Numbered from the stretch's first letter, positions 50,982-60,331 are shown. The stretch: DNA of 64,000 nt from Pedobacter cryoconitis (GCF_014207135.1 NZ_JACHCC010000011.1:62001-126000); one strand, 5' to 3'. Notes: a model not told the origin generated them from the sequence alone. Made by a program: numbers and translations.

Positions 50982-53124
50982 AAAAATACTTTTTTTGCTT
51001 CTTGCGCTGACATTGAATACGGCATTAACTTATGCTGCAACACAAGACAGTACATTAGTTTTTAAAAATGAGGACCAGATCCTAAGAGTCGAAAATGGTA
51101 TTTCGATTTTCAAAGACCCTTCCAAAACGTTAACTATAGCTGATATTATTGGCCGTAAATTCAATTACCTTAATCAAAAGGTTCCTAATCTTGGTATAAC
51201 CTCTGATAAAATATGGGTTAAATTCACTATAGATAATCAAAGCGCAGCAGAAAACCTGATGCTTGTTATCGCTCAGCCTGCAATTGACAGCATTACCTTA
51301 TACCGGATCAATAATCATAAGCTCTATACCTCCTCAAAACTGGGAAAATTCAGACCTTTTCACGAAAGACTGGTTAATAACCCGAATTACATATTCCCGA
51401 TAAAAATTGCCAGACAAGGCAGGGAAACTTTTTATATCAGCATCAGTTCCACGGATCAGATCCAGCTTCCTATTTCTTTGGGAACGGCAAAAATCGTACT
51501 GGTCAATGATAACAATAAGAATATCCTGTTTGGGATTTATGCAGGGATTATTATCATTATGATTTTATACAATCTGTTTATATCATTCACGGTTAAGGAC
51601 CCAAGTTACATCTACTATATTTTTTATATCTTTTTCGTAGGTCTCACACAGGCAACTTTCCAGGGATATGCCTTTAAATTTCTCTGGCCGGATAGTCCGT
51701 GGCTGGCCATAAACAGCTCATTTCTGGTCCCTTTCTTTTCAGGGATAACAACTGCCTTATTTTTAAAGAGATTTTTACAGACAAAAATAGAGACCCCGAA
51801 ATTACATATTGGAATAAACCTCTTTATTCTGTTTTATTTTATTGCGCTTGGTCTGTGGATTTCCGGTCAGCATATTAATAGCATAAAATGCCTGCAAACC
51901 CTGGCTTTATTCGGATCCCTGTACTTTCTTTACGTAGCCAATGTAATCAGGAGAAAAGGCTCGCGTCCGGCACTGTTTTTCCTGGTTGCCTATACCATAT
52001 TCCTTCTTTGTGTAGTCATCTTTGTTTTAAGGAATTTCAACTTAATTGAGTACAATCTCTTTACTTCTTACATTTTAGAAATTGGTTCGGTCATACAGAT
52101 TACTTTACTTTCGTTTGCGTTGGCAGATAAAATCAATATTTACAGAAAGGACAAGGAACAATCACAGGAACAGGCCCTTCAAATATCCAAAGAGAATGAA
52201 AGGTTGATCCGCGAGCAAAACGTCGAACTCGAAATCCAGGTTAACCGACGTACCGAAGAATTACAAAATTCAAATCTCACATTAAACCTTACACTTAAAG
52301 AGTTAAAAGAAGCCCAGTCCCAATTGGTTGACGCTGAGAAAATGGCAGGTTTAGGTCAGCTAACAGCTGGTATAGCACACGAGATCAATAACCCGATCAA
52401 TTTTGTAACGTCAAATATTAAACCTCTGGGATTAGATATTAACGATCTGTACGAAGTTATCGAAAAGTATGAAAACCTCGATCCAGATCAGAATATCCAG
52501 GAACAGCTGACCTCAATAGACAAGTTCAAAAAACAGATTGATATAGACTTTATAAAAACTGAAATTAATTCATTGCTTTCCGGAATTGGCGAAGGAGCTA
52601 AACGGACAGCAGAGATTATCAGAAGCCTTAAAAACTTTAGCAGGCTGGACGAAAGCGATACCAAACCTGTTGACTTAAATGAAGGGCTGGAGTCTACCCT
52701 GGTTCTGTTAAGGAGCACTCTTCCACCCTATATTAATGTGGTCAAGGATTTTCAGCAGCTTCCCCTGGTAGAATGTCTGCCCGGAAAAATAAATCAGGTT
52801 TTTATGAATTTGATTACCAATGCTATCCATGCCCTGAAGATTAAAGAAAACCCTCAACCCGAAGAATATATTTATATTACTACCACAGCAGAAGAAAATC
52901 AGGTAAAAATCAGTATTAAGGATACTGGTACAGGAATGACAGAAGAGGTTAAACAGAAGATTTTCGAACCATTCTTCACGACCAAACAGGTTGGAGAAGG
53001 CACAGGATTAGGCCTTTCTATTGTATTTAGTATCATAGAAAAACATAAAGGCCATATCGATGTTGTAACAAAAGTAAATATAGGTACAGAATTTATTATT
53101 ACCTTGCCTCTAAACATACAATAA
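50968..53124 (+). CDS. 7TMR-DISM sensor histidine kinase
   Basis: A 718-residue kinase. A signal peptide (ILFLLLALTLNTALTYAA) leads to a 7TMR-DISM extracellular domain at about 30-180 (LGITSDKIWVKFTIDNQSAA, YISISSTDQIQLPISLG). A seven-helix membrane module follows at about 185-395 (FGIYAGIIIIMILYNLFISF and six more). A coiled coil of about 50 residues leads to the HisKA-like domain with His in GLGQLTAGIAHEINNPINFV and an HATPase with FMNLITNAIHAL, DTGTGM and GEGTGLGLSIV. The extracellular domain is a plausible small-ligand sensor. It overlaps the GNAT gene by 14 bp. Confidence 0.92.
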   Translation: MTLYKKILFLLLALTLNTALTYAATQDSTLVFKNEDQILRVENGISIFKDPSKTLTIADIIGRKFNYLNQKVPNLGITSDKIWVKFTIDNQSAAENLMLVIAQPAIDSITLYRINNHKLYTSSKLGKFRPFHERLVNNPNYIFPIKIARQGRETFYISISSTDQIQLPISLGTAKIVLVNDNNKNILFGIYAGIIIIMILYNLFISFTVKDPSYIYYIFYIFFVGLTQATFQGYAFKFLWPDSPWLAINSSFLVPFFSGITTALFLKRFLQTKIETPKLHIGINLFILFYFIALGLWISGQHINSIKCLQTLALFGSLYFLYVANVIRRKGSRPALFFLVAYTIFLLCVVIFVLRNFNLIEYNLFTSYILEIGSVIQITLLSFALADKINIYRKDKEQSQEQALQISKENERLIREQNVELEIQVNRRTEELQNSNLTLNLTLKELKEAQSQLVDAEKMAGLGQLTAGIAHEINNPINFVTSNIKPLGLDINDLYEVIEKYENLDPDQNIQEQLTSIDKFKKQIDIDFIKTEINSLLSGIGEGAKRTAEIIRSLKNFSRLDESDTKPVDLNEGLESTLVLLRSTLPPYINVVKDFQQLPLVECLPGKINQVFMNLITNAIHALKIKENPQPEEYIYITTTAEENQVKISIKDTGTGMTEEVKQKIFEPFFTTKQVGEGTGLGLSIVFSIIEKHKGHIDVVTKVNIGTEFIITLPLNIQ

Positions 53125-53125
53125 T

Positions 53126-54205
53126 ATGACTCGCTCGCCTGTTAAAGTTTTATATATTGACGATGAAGAGAATAACCTCCTCGCATTCAAAGCAAGTTTT
53201 AGGAGACAATATGAAATTTACACAGCAAATTCTGCCGCTGAAGGATTAAAAGTATTAGAAAACCTGCCAGTAGAGGTTATTATTGCCGATCAGAAGATGC
53301 CACAAACCACTGGTGTAGAATTCTTCAAGAGCATTGCACATACCTACCCAGATCCTATACGTATACTCTTAACCGGTTATACTGACATTGCGGCTTTAGC
53401 GGATGCAATCAACCACGGAGATATTTACAGATATATCACTAAACCATGGAATGACCTGGAATTACATAATTCCATCAAAAATGCACACGATGCCTACAGA
53501 TCTAAGATTGATCTGAGAAACAAGATCAAAGAACTTGAAAAGACAAATGATGAGCTGAACAGATTCATTTATAGTATTTCACATGAATTGAGAGCACCCC
53601 TGGTTTCGGTGATCGGGATCGTCAACCTTGTAAAAATGGAAGGCCTGTATAACTCCAGCGGAGAATACTGGGAATTAATAGAATCCTGCTCAAATAAACT
53701 GGATTACTATATACAGAAGACACTTCAATATTATAAAAACAATAAAAATGTATCCGATAAATCAGATATCAACTTCGAGAAGCTGGTTGATGAAATGATT
53801 GATCTGTATGCTTATAGTGACCGTGATACTCAATTTAACCTCAATATTAATCAGACCCATCCATTTATGGGTGACTCCTTCAGGATTGAGGTGATATTAG
53901 GTAACCTGATCTCTAATGCAATTAAATATCAGAAAGACAGCGGGCACCATAAAGTAGTTGATATTACTATCGAGGCTAATCTGCTCTCGGCCGAAATATC
54001 AATTACAGACAATGGGCTGGGTATCCTTAATGAACACCTTGAAAAAATATTCACTCAATTTTTCAAAGCTAAAAACAATAAGGGAAGCGGATTGGGGTTA
54101 TTTATAGTCAAAGAAGCATTAAATAAGATTGATGGAAAAATATCTGTCAGCTCTTCTTTAAACCATGGTACTACATTTAAAATAACGATACCCAATGCCA
54201 AATAA
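53126..54205 (+). CDS. Receiver-histidine kinase hybrid, cytoplasmic
   Basis: A 359-residue protein with the receiver first: YIDDEENN, phospho-acceptor Asp in VIIADQKMPQTTGVEF, Lys in YRYITKPW. A HisKA domain follows (FIYSISHELRAPLVSVIG, His near residue 153) and an HATPase domain (LGNLISNAIKYQKD, ITDNGLGIL, GSGLGLFIVKEAL). There is no membrane helix. It can accept phosphate at the receiver and, by its kinase domain, pass it on. It starts 1 base after the 7TMR-DISM kinase stop and overlaps the next receiver by 11 bp. Confidence 0.92.
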   Translation: MTRSPVKVLYIDDEENNLLAFKASFRRQYEIYTANSAAEGLKVLENLPVEVIIADQKMPQTTGVEFFKSIAHTYPDPIRILLTGYTDIAALADAINHGDIYRYITKPWNDLELHNSIKNAHDAYRSKIDLRNKIKELEKTNDELNRFIYSISHELRAPLVSVIGIVNLVKMEGLYNSSGEYWELIESCSNKLDYYIQKTLQYYKNNKNVSDKSDINFEKLVDEMIDLYAYSDRDTQFNLNINQTHPFMGDSFRIEVILGNLISNAIKYQKDSGHHKVVDITIEANLLSAEISITDNGLGILNEHLEKIFTQFFKAKNNKGSGLGLFIVKEALNKIDGKISVSSSLNHGTTFKITIPNAK

Positions 54206-54611
54206 ACCGGAGAAAAGCATAAAAGTGATGCTGATCGATGATAATATTATTGATCTGAAGATTAACTCTAAAATCATCTTTATCTCTAAATTATTCGACG
54301 AGATCATTCAGTGTCAGTCGGGAGAAGAAGCGCTCAGTTATTTCAATACACATTCTGATCAGCCTGACAAACTACCCAATTTAATTCTTCTGGACATTCA
54401 GATGCCTGAAATGGATGGTTTCGAGTTCCTGGAAAACTACAAGCGTTTCCCCTCCAAACTGAAAGAGAATTGTGTAGTTGCCATGCTCTCCTCAACACTT
54501 GATTTTGGAGATATCCATAAAGCAGAAGCTAATCCCTATGTCATTAAATTATTAAAAAAACCGCTCTATCCGGCACATCTGGAGGCGCTGTTTAAGGCAC
54601 ATTTCAAATAA
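54195..54611 (+). CDS. Stand-alone response regulator receiver
   Basis: A 138-residue receiver with VMLIDDNIIDLKINSKI, phospho-acceptor Asp in LILLDIQMPEMDGFEFL, Ser-Ser in AMLSSTLDF and Lys in LLKKPLYP. There is no output domain. Its position as the last gene of the overlapping signalling run makes it the likely end of a phosphorelay that begins with the 7TMR-DISM kinase. Such receivers in Bacteroidota often act through protein contacts. Confidence 0.92.
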   Translation: MPNKPEKSIKVMLIDDNIIDLKINSKIIFISKLFDEIIQCQSGEEALSYFNTHSDQPDKLPNLILLDIQMPEMDGFEFLENYKRFPSKLKENCVVAMLSSTLDFGDIHKAEANPYVIKLLKKPLYPAHLEALFKAHFK

Positions 54612-54680
54612 AAACAACAGGTTTTATTACTGATTTAAAAGGGCAAATACAGTTGGCATTATTAATGCCTTCTGTACCTT

Positions 54681-55055
54681 ATGAATACGCTAAGAATGCT
54701 CCTCTTCGTCTTTTGTCTGTCACTGCTATTCACTGGCTGTAAGAAAGATTCTGCCCTTGATCCTTTATCAAATGTTCTCTTCTCTAAAGCCGGAGTAATC
54801 AGAGTAGAATGTGCAGATTGCGTACTTAATTATACTGTATTGAAAGATAACTATGCAGTAGACATCATCAACAATGAAGACGTAAAGTTCAGTTATATCT
54901 CTGATTTCGAGTTAAAAACGACTATAAATGCCCAAAAACAACAAACTATCCGGCTAGTCGTATTTGATGCTTACGGCAGATTAATTTCCAATGAGCTGAG
55001 TACGCTGGATCCCGGAGAAGTTAAAACCGACAGCTTTAAAATCCAGATTAAGTAA
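54681..55055 (+). CDS. Small lipoprotein of unknown function
   Basis: A 124-residue protein with a lipoprotein signal (LRMLLFVFCLSLLFTGCKK; lipobox Cys near residue 20). The body is beta-rich (IRVECADCVLNYTVLK, TIRLVVFDAYGRLISNELS) with a Cys pair (ECADC). I recognise no family. It starts 69 bp after the last receiver gene and is followed by a strong hairpin, so it could be the tail of the signalling operon or its own unit. Confidence 0.7.
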   Translation: MNTLRMLLFVFCLSLLFTGCKKDSALDPLSNVLFSKAGVIRVECADCVLNYTVLKDNYAVDIINNEDVKFSYISDFELKTTINAQKQQTIRLVVFDAYGRLISNELSTLDPGEVKTDSFKIQIK

Positions 55056-55089
55056 TTAACACATACCAATACATCCATAATAAATCAAA

Positions 55090-55122
55090 ATGCCCCGGAA
55101 TAAATTATTTATTCCGGGGCAT
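55090..55122. terminator. Strong palindromic hairpin after the lipoprotein gene
   Basis: A perfect 16 bp stem (ATGCCCCGGAATAAAT with its complement) around one base. Neither side has a good T tract for the plus strand (A run on the left, CTGATG on the right), so it would work best as a terminator for minus-strand transcription from the aldolase gene ending at 55207. Confidence 0.65.
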
Positions 55123-55206
55123 CTGATGATGGCTATACACGTAGAATATACAATTCAAACTGTGGAATATTATCTACGGTAACATTACACACTTATTTAC
55201 AAATAG

Positions 55207-56226
55207 TTATATTTTAAATTCTCCTCTCCTTGCAGCAGTATTTGCTTTGGCAAGCTGAAGAAAAGAATCCTGTGCGGCCTTCACATTTTCTGCTTTACCC
55301 TTCCATATTTCCAATGCAGGCTGATGTAAGGCCCGCGAAAAAGAAAATGTAACCGGCCATGGCAATTCTGTTTTATAATTCAGGTTAATCGCATTCAGAT
55401 TTTTGGAAGCTGTTACAGCATCCTGCCCACCCGAAAGAAAAGCAATCCCGGCTACCGTAGCAGGAACAGCATTACGTAAACAGCTGACGGTAAATTTCGC
55501 TACTGTCTCCGGATCAGATTTTTGCGCATGAGCTGCGCCCGGCAGAATCATATTCGGTTTTAAAATTAAACCACCCAGTTCTACTTTTAAAAGATATAGC
55601 TGTTCAAATAAAGACCGCAGTACACTTTCTGTAACTTCAGCACAACGTTCTATAGTATGATTACCATCCATGATCACCTCAGGCTCCACTATCGGTACTA
55701 TACCAGCACGCTGACATGCTGCTGCATAACGTGCCAGAGCATGGGTATTACTTACTATACAGGCTGTTGTCGGCAAGGCCCCATCAATCAGAATTACAGC
55801 TCTCCATTTCGCAAACTTCAGTCCCAGATCAGCATACCCTTTTAACCTGTCTGCCAGATCATCCAGCCCCCTGGTTACCTTCTCCCCTGGAAAACCAGCC
55901 AGGTCTTCCGTTCCCTCATCCAGCTTGATTCCAGGAATAATACCTGCCTTGTTCAAAACTTCCAGAAAAGGAATGCCATCAGCTGTTTGCTGATGAACAG
56001 TTTCATCAAATAAGATCGCTCCGTTAATCTCATCTCCTATCCCCGGAGTTGTCGTCAGGACCTCTCTGTAAGCTCGTCTGTATTCTTCTGTCTGCGGTAT
56101 CCCTGCCTTCTCAAAACGTTTATTTAAAGTGGCAACACTTTCATCTATTGCAACGAGGCCCTTAAAGTCCCTTACCATTGCTTTTGCAGTATTGATTAAT
56201 TGTTGGGTGTGAGTTGTCTGTTCCAT
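55207..56226 (-). CDS. Fructose-bisphosphate aldolase, class I
   Basis: A 339-residue class I aldolase, cleaving fructose 1,6-bisphosphate to two triose phosphates. The start is DFKGLVAIDESVATLNKRFE, with the GIIPGIKLDEG segment, AKWRAVI and the Schiff-base Lys in GGLILKPNMILPGAAH. VAGIAFLSGGQDAVTASKNL near the C-terminus is typical of the eukaryote-like class I type. The class II zinc motifs are absent. It is transcribed alone and ends at the strong hairpin at 55090. Confidence 0.92.
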   Translation of the reverse strand: MEQTTHTQQLINTAKAMVRDFKGLVAIDESVATLNKRFEKAGIPQTEEYRRAYREVLTTTPGIGDEINGAILFDETVHQQTADGIPFLEVLNKAGIIPGIKLDEGTEDLAGFPGEKVTRGLDDLADRLKGYADLGLKFAKWRAVILIDGALPTTACIVSNTHALARYAAACQRAGIVPIVEPEVIMDGNHTIERCAEVTESVLRSLFEQLYLLKVELGGLILKPNMILPGAAHAQKSDPETVAKFTVSCLRNAVPATVAGIAFLSGGQDAVTASKNLNAINLNYKTELPWPVTFSFSRALHQPALEIWKGKAENVKAAQDSFLQLAKANTAARRGEFKI

Positions 56227-56440
56227 CTGATAATTAAAATAATCTTACCCAAAGAACATTCAGACAAAACCAATTGTTTGAATTACATCATCTTCTTTTT
56301 GCTGGTTATTTCTGGAAGCGCAGAGACATTTATACCTGTTTGAATTTTGCAATTATCTGTTTGATTCTTGCACACCTGGCGCTGCAATTGTGATTAAATT
56401 TACAATCAGATAAATTATACACCTTTCCTTAAATAATCAT

Positions 56441-56644
56441 ATGAAACCACAATTTAGTTATTCGTCCAATTATGGTTACCCTGTTATTCAGGGCCGCTGT
56501 AAATCTCACTCCGGTATACAAATCGATTATATCCCATTTGTTGATGAAGCCGAACTATTATCGTTATTTTCGAACATTCCCAATCTTAAACCCTACATAG
56601 ATTTAGATCAGGATCTGGATTATTATTTAAGTATTTCAGGTTAA
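56441..56644 (+). CDS. Small hypothetical protein
   Basis: A 67-residue frame from an ATG at 56441 with codon use like its neighbours. It has no signal peptide, membrane helix or motif I recognise; DEAELLSLFSNIPNLKPYID and DLDYYLSISG are the only ordered-looking parts. It lies alone in the 558 bp gap between the aldolase and the BamA-like gene. Lower confidence that it is real. Confidence 0.45.
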   Translation: MKPQFSYSSNYGYPVIQGRCKSHSGIQIDYIPFVDEAELLSLFSNIPNLKPYIDLDQDLDYYLSISG

Positions 56645-56784
56645 CAGATCCGGTAATGTTAAATAAATAACTAAATTTTAACATCTGACAGCTTACAGGT
56701 TATCTATTAAAGTTTTAGCTTTGCTTAAACCCAAAGACCCTTTTAAAATTAATATAACCGCCAGATGCTAAATTTCTTCCATTT

Positions 56785-58017
56785 ATGTTGAGTATCCGTA
56801 CTTTACTAATTGTTTTGCTAATTTCTTATAGCTCATTCTCTTTTTCAGCTATACGTACTGGTAGAGATACACTGGCTTACAGTGATACTACCAAGATAGA
56901 CTCTTCAAAAATGAGAGATATGGGGGATGTATTACGTGCCATTTTTAACAAAAAAAAGAATGCTGGTCATGTAAGTACCTCAAAAAAACTAAACATATCC
57001 ATTGTCCCGACTGTAGGTTATACTTATTCTACAGGTTTTACTGCCGGAGCGAGTTCAGTTACTACATTTTATACGCAAAAAGATCACGATAAGAATGTTT
57101 CCGTAGTCAATCTTCAGGCCTTTTATGATTCGCATGAGCAAAAAACGTTCATGACTCAGTCAAATATCTGGGCCTGGGATGATCAGTTTAAATTTGTCAC
57201 GGATCTGCGGCTGACCAAATATCCCGATGTCACTTATGGCTTGGGCAGTGCATCCAAAATGTCAAATGCTGATGATCTGGATTATGATTACCTGAGATTT
57301 TATCAGACTATTTTAAAGAAAGTGACTACAAATTTTTATGCCGGATTAGGCTACAGTCTCGACTACCATTCGAGTATTACTGAGACCAGTACCCCGGGTA
57401 ATACAATTTCAGCCTTTAAACGTTATGGTGAATCTCCGAGCTCACGCTCTTCAGGCTTCACAATGGATATGTTATACGATTCGCGCACCAATCCTGTGAA
57501 TGCGCTTGGAGGTACTTATGCCAACGTGGTGTTCCGGCAGAACCTTAAAAGTCTGGGTAGCGATTCCAAATGGAGTTCAGTACAGATTGATATCCGTAAA
57601 TATTTTAAACTGTCCAAGTACTCAAACAACGTTCTTGCTTTCTGGAGTTACACCTGGTTAACCCTGAATGGCAAACCTCCATACCTTGATTTGCCAAGCG
57701 TTGGTAATGATACTTATAACAATACTGGTCGTGGTTATGCTATTGACAGGTTCAGAGGCAGAAATATGCTCTATCTTGAAAGTGAGTACCGGTTTGGAGT
57801 TACCCGTAATGGTTTAATAGGAGGTGTGGTTTTTGCAAACGTTCAGAGTTATCCGCATAGCGTAACGACAACCAATATCAACAATTTTAATCCCGCAGCA
57901 GGAGCAGGTATCCGTATTAAGATCAATAAACATTCCAATACCAATCTGGGTATTGACTATGGTATTGGTACAGATCATTCACATGGGCTTTTTGTTAATC
58001 TGGGAGAGGTATTTTAA
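56785..58017 (+). CDS. BamA/TamA-family outer membrane barrel (surface antigen domain)
   Basis: A 410-residue protein with an N-terminal signal peptide (LLIVLLISYSSFSFSAI). A long beta-rich region follows: VPTVGYTYSTGFTAGASSVT, TMDMLYDSRTNPVNALGGTY, LYLESEYRFGVTRNGLIGG and INKHSNTNLGIDYGIGTDH. This pattern is the C-terminal 16-stranded surface-antigen (bacterial surface antigen, Omp85) domain, without POTRA domains. It is likely an outer-membrane barrel with an insertion or patatin-linked role, but the specific function is unknown. Its 3' end overlaps the convergent DUF6624 gene by 23 bp. Confidence 0.85.
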   Translation: MLSIRTLLIVLLISYSSFSFSAIRTGRDTLAYSDTTKIDSSKMRDMGDVLRAIFNKKKNAGHVSTSKKLNISIVPTVGYTYSTGFTAGASSVTTFYTQKDHDKNVSVVNLQAFYDSHEQKTFMTQSNIWAWDDQFKFVTDLRLTKYPDVTYGLGSASKMSNADDLDYDYLRFYQTILKKVTTNFYAGLGYSLDYHSSITETSTPGNTISAFKRYGESPSSRSSGFTMDMLYDSRTNPVNALGGTYANVVFRQNLKSLGSDSKWSSVQIDIRKYFKLSKYSNNVLAFWSYTWLTLNGKPPYLDLPSVGNDTYNNTGRGYAIDRFRGRNMLYLESEYRFGVTRNGLIGGVVFANVQSYPHSVTTTNINNFNPAAGAGIRIKINKHSNTNLGIDYGIGTDHSHGLFVNLGEVF

Positions 58018-58648
58018 CTATACCAAACTGCCCCAGATAGGCTGATAAACTATTCAGTCCCATTTTAGCCCGCCTCTGTTCTACATGATCCGGATCTTCC
58101 AGTGGGAACAAAAAATACTTCCCTGTTTTTCTGTCGAACCCCAGTTGTGTTCCATAACGCTGTTTTTTATCCTGACCCAGTAAGATTCTGTCTTCCATAC
58201 GGGCTAAATCCGAAGGTAATGCCCGCTGATGTCTGACGGCATCTCTTATTAATGGAAGATATTTCTCTCTAGTCTGCCGGTCTGCATGCTGTACCACAAG
58301 ATATAATGCAGCATTACCGTCCTCTCCTATGGTACGCTGACCAAGCCATCCGTATTGATCCAGAACAGATTCTACTTTAACCAGGTTAACAGAATCCATT
58401 TCGTCCATCTTTCGTGCAAGGTCATTCATTTCCTTTGAAGCCATACCATACCGGATAGAGATACCTTCCACCTGCTGCCTGTATTTCTGGTCATCCTCAT
58501 AAATAGCCTGCAGCTGCTTAGTTAATGAAGCCCGCAGTACCGTATCTGCCATAACTTCTTTATCTTTTGCACGATAAACCAAAGCATTTCGCTGTCCGCA
58601 GGAGGCAGCAGCAATCAGAAGAAATGGTACAAACAGGATTAAACGCAT
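57995..58648 (-). CDS. DUF6624-type lipoprotein
   Basis: A 217-residue protein with a lipoprotein signal (LILFVPFLLIAAASCGQ; lipobox Cys near residue 17). The body is helical with LVVQHADRQTREKYLPLIRD and DRILLGQDKKQRYGTQLGF, which match DUF6624 proteins. The function is unknown. It overlaps the BamA-like gene's end by 23 bp and follows the AhpD-like gene on the same strand by 75 bp. Confidence 0.8.
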   Translation of the reverse strand: MRLILFVPFLLIAAASCGQRNALVYRAKDKEVMADTVLRASLTKQLQAIYEDDQKYRQQVEGISIRYGMASKEMNDLARKMDEMDSVNLVKVESVLDQYGWLGQRTIGEDGNAALYLVVQHADRQTREKYLPLIRDAVRHQRALPSDLARMEDRILLGQDKKQRYGTQLGFDRKTGKYFLFPLEDPDHVEQRRAKMGLNSLSAYLGQFGIVKIPLPD

Positions 58649-58723
58649 TATTAAAGATAATAAAATAAAGGCGACAGGAAGACATTATATCTCCTGCCAG
58701 TGCCCTTATTCAATCAAAAAAGG

Positions 58724-59161
58724 TTATAAAGAGGGTTCCAGTGCAGTAGAAATACCTATTCTGTTCCAACCATTGATAACGATGATAGCCATGATGATAT
58801 CAGCCAGATAAGCCTCTCCAAAAAGACCGGCTGCATTTTTATAAGTTTCGTCAGAAACATGCCCGCTGATTTGAGTTACCTCTTCAGTAAGTGCCAGTAA
58901 AGCACGCTCCTGCTCATCAAAAAACGGAGTATCGCGCCATGCATTCAGTGCATATATTCTTTGTTCTGTTTCACCTGCTTTACGTGCATCTATCGTATGC
59001 ATGTTGATACAAAAGGCGCATCTGTTAAGCTGTGATGCCCTGATTTTAATCAGATCTTTGTGTTTTATAGTCAGACTGGTACTTTCAATATACTTGTCAA
59101 ATGCTAACATAGCTCTGTATGCAGCTGGCTGTACTTCATTTATTTTAATCCTGTTGCTCAT
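58724..59161 (-). CDS. AhpD-like carboxymuconolactone decarboxylase family protein
   Basis: A 145-residue protein of the CMD/AhpD superfamily. The redox motif is RCAFCINMHTIDARKAGE, with CxxC and the nearby His expected for alkylhydroperoxidase-type activity. A second half (HVSDETYKNAAGLFGEAYLA, IMAIIVINGWNRIGI) completes the helical fold. It probably reduces peroxides with a thiol partner, inferred from the motif only. It lies downstream of a Crp/Fnr-type regulator on the same strand, which is a plausible controller. Confidence 0.9.
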   Translation of the reverse strand: MSNRIKINEVQPAAYRAMLAFDKYIESTSLTIKHKDLIKIRASQLNRCAFCINMHTIDARKAGETEQRIYALNAWRDTPFFDEQERALLALTEEVTQISGHVSDETYKNAAGLFGEAYLADIIMAIIVINGWNRIGISTALEPSL

Positions 59162-59242
59162 ATAATTAGTTTTTGTTAAGACAAATGTGCGTAATAATAT
59201 ACCTCAAAAAAATGAACTGTGGTTAAGAAATACAAAACCTGA

Positions 59243-59821
59243 TCAAATCTTTTTCGCACGCATCCGGCTCATGAACTGGGGGGTAAACCCTAAATAGGAA
59301 GCCAGCATATATTGCGGTACACGCTGTACAAATTCAGGAAAAAGACTGGTAAAATTCCGGTAACGGGTCTCCTCATTCTGGTTAAAAATAAATCCTATCC
59401 TGCGTTGTGCCGCTACAAATGCCTTTTGCATCATGATCCTGAAATAACTCTCCAGCGCCGGTATTTCTTTAAACAGGATTACCCTGTTTTGTTCATTCAA
59501 CAGTAGCATCTGTGTCTCCTCTATGGCTTGTATATAACAAGTAGAGGGTTGATTGTTCAATAAACTATCCTGATCAGCAATCCACCAGGTCTCAATACCA
59601 AAATGTATAGTCTGCTCATTGAGTTTACTATTGATAAAAAACTGGCGCACACATCCCTTCAACACAAAGTAATTCCCCTGGCACATTTTCCCTGGTTCAA
59701 GCAGAATCTCTTTCTTTTTTAGTTTTTTGAGTTCCAGCCTTTCGCAGAGCATTTGCTCTTCCTGGGGTTTTAGTTGTACATATCTTTTGATATGATTTAA
59801 AAGCTCCTCGTACATGATCAT
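59243..59821 (-). CDS. Crp/Fnr-family transcriptional regulator
   Basis: A 192-residue regulator. The cyclic-nucleotide-binding-like domain covers residues 20-130 (KKEILLEPGKMCQGNYFVLK, then GCVRQFFINSKLNEQTIHFG). The C-terminal helix-turn-helix is VPQYMLASYLGFTPQFMSRM, near the end, shorter than in classical Crp. The conserved Arg/Glu of cAMP binding are not obvious, so another ligand or none is possible. It precedes the AhpD-like gene by 81 bp. Confidence 0.88.
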   Translation of the reverse strand: MIMYEELLNHIKRYVQLKPQEEQMLCERLELKKLKKKEILLEPGKMCQGNYFVLKGCVRQFFINSKLNEQTIHFGIETWWIADQDSLLNNQPSTCYIQAIEETQMLLLNEQNRVILFKEIPALESYFRIMMQKAFVAAQRRIGFIFNQNEETRYRNFTSLFPEFVQRVPQYMLASYLGFTPQFMSRMRAKKI

Positions 59822-59943
59822 TGGATTAAATAACCTGTCTTCAAATTACAGACAATTAAAACAGCAATTACAATTTAATGTAACATTCAGAGAATCTGAC
59901 AATCTAACCTACTGAATAACAATAAAATTTAACCTCAGACCAC

Positions 59944-60324
59944 ATGAAAAAGAATATATTTACCTCCTCAGTTTTAATCCTTTCCTTAGCTATAAGCTTA
60001 ATCTTTTCAAGCTGTAAAGGTCATGGAGACCGTCTCAAAATCACAGTTAATGAAACAGATACCAATTATGAGATGACTGCCAGCTATAATGAAGATAAAA
60101 CCCCTAAGGTTGAACAATATCTCTCACAATATGTACCTCAAACTGCTATTTTCAAACCTGGGCACCCATCCGAAATCAGAGTGACACTGGCTGACAAAAG
60201 CGAGTTTAATATCAAATCGACACCTGGAGAACTCAGGATCAACCTGGATAAAAAATTAAACACCAAAACTTCCCTTAATAACATCAAAAGAATCAGCAAA
60301 GAGCTGAAAGATATCCTCCAGTAA
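59944..60324 (+). CDS. Small lipoprotein of unknown function
   Basis: A 126-residue protein with a lipoprotein signal (SSVLILSLAISLIFSSCKG; lipobox Cys near residue 24). The body is charged and beta-rich (LKITVNETDTNYEMTASYNE, HPSEIRVTLADKSEFNIKST) with a helical end (LNNIKRISKELKDIL). I recognise no family. It starts 122 bp from the divergent Crp/Fnr gene and ends 7 bp before the convergent HPP gene. Confidence 0.72.
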   Translation: MKKNIFTSSVLILSLAISLIFSSCKGHGDRLKITVNETDTNYEMTASYNEDKTPKVEQYLSQYVPQTAIFKPGHPSEIRVTLADKSEFNIKSTPGELRINLDKKLNTKTSLNNIKRISKELKDILQ

Positions 60325-60331
60325 TCCTGGA

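Noticed and set aside
56300-56400. TTATTTCTGG and GCTGCAA fragments resembling the core of the hairpin repeat
   Set aside because: The matches are short, in the wrong spacing, and lack the CCTTC loop, so chance is likely.
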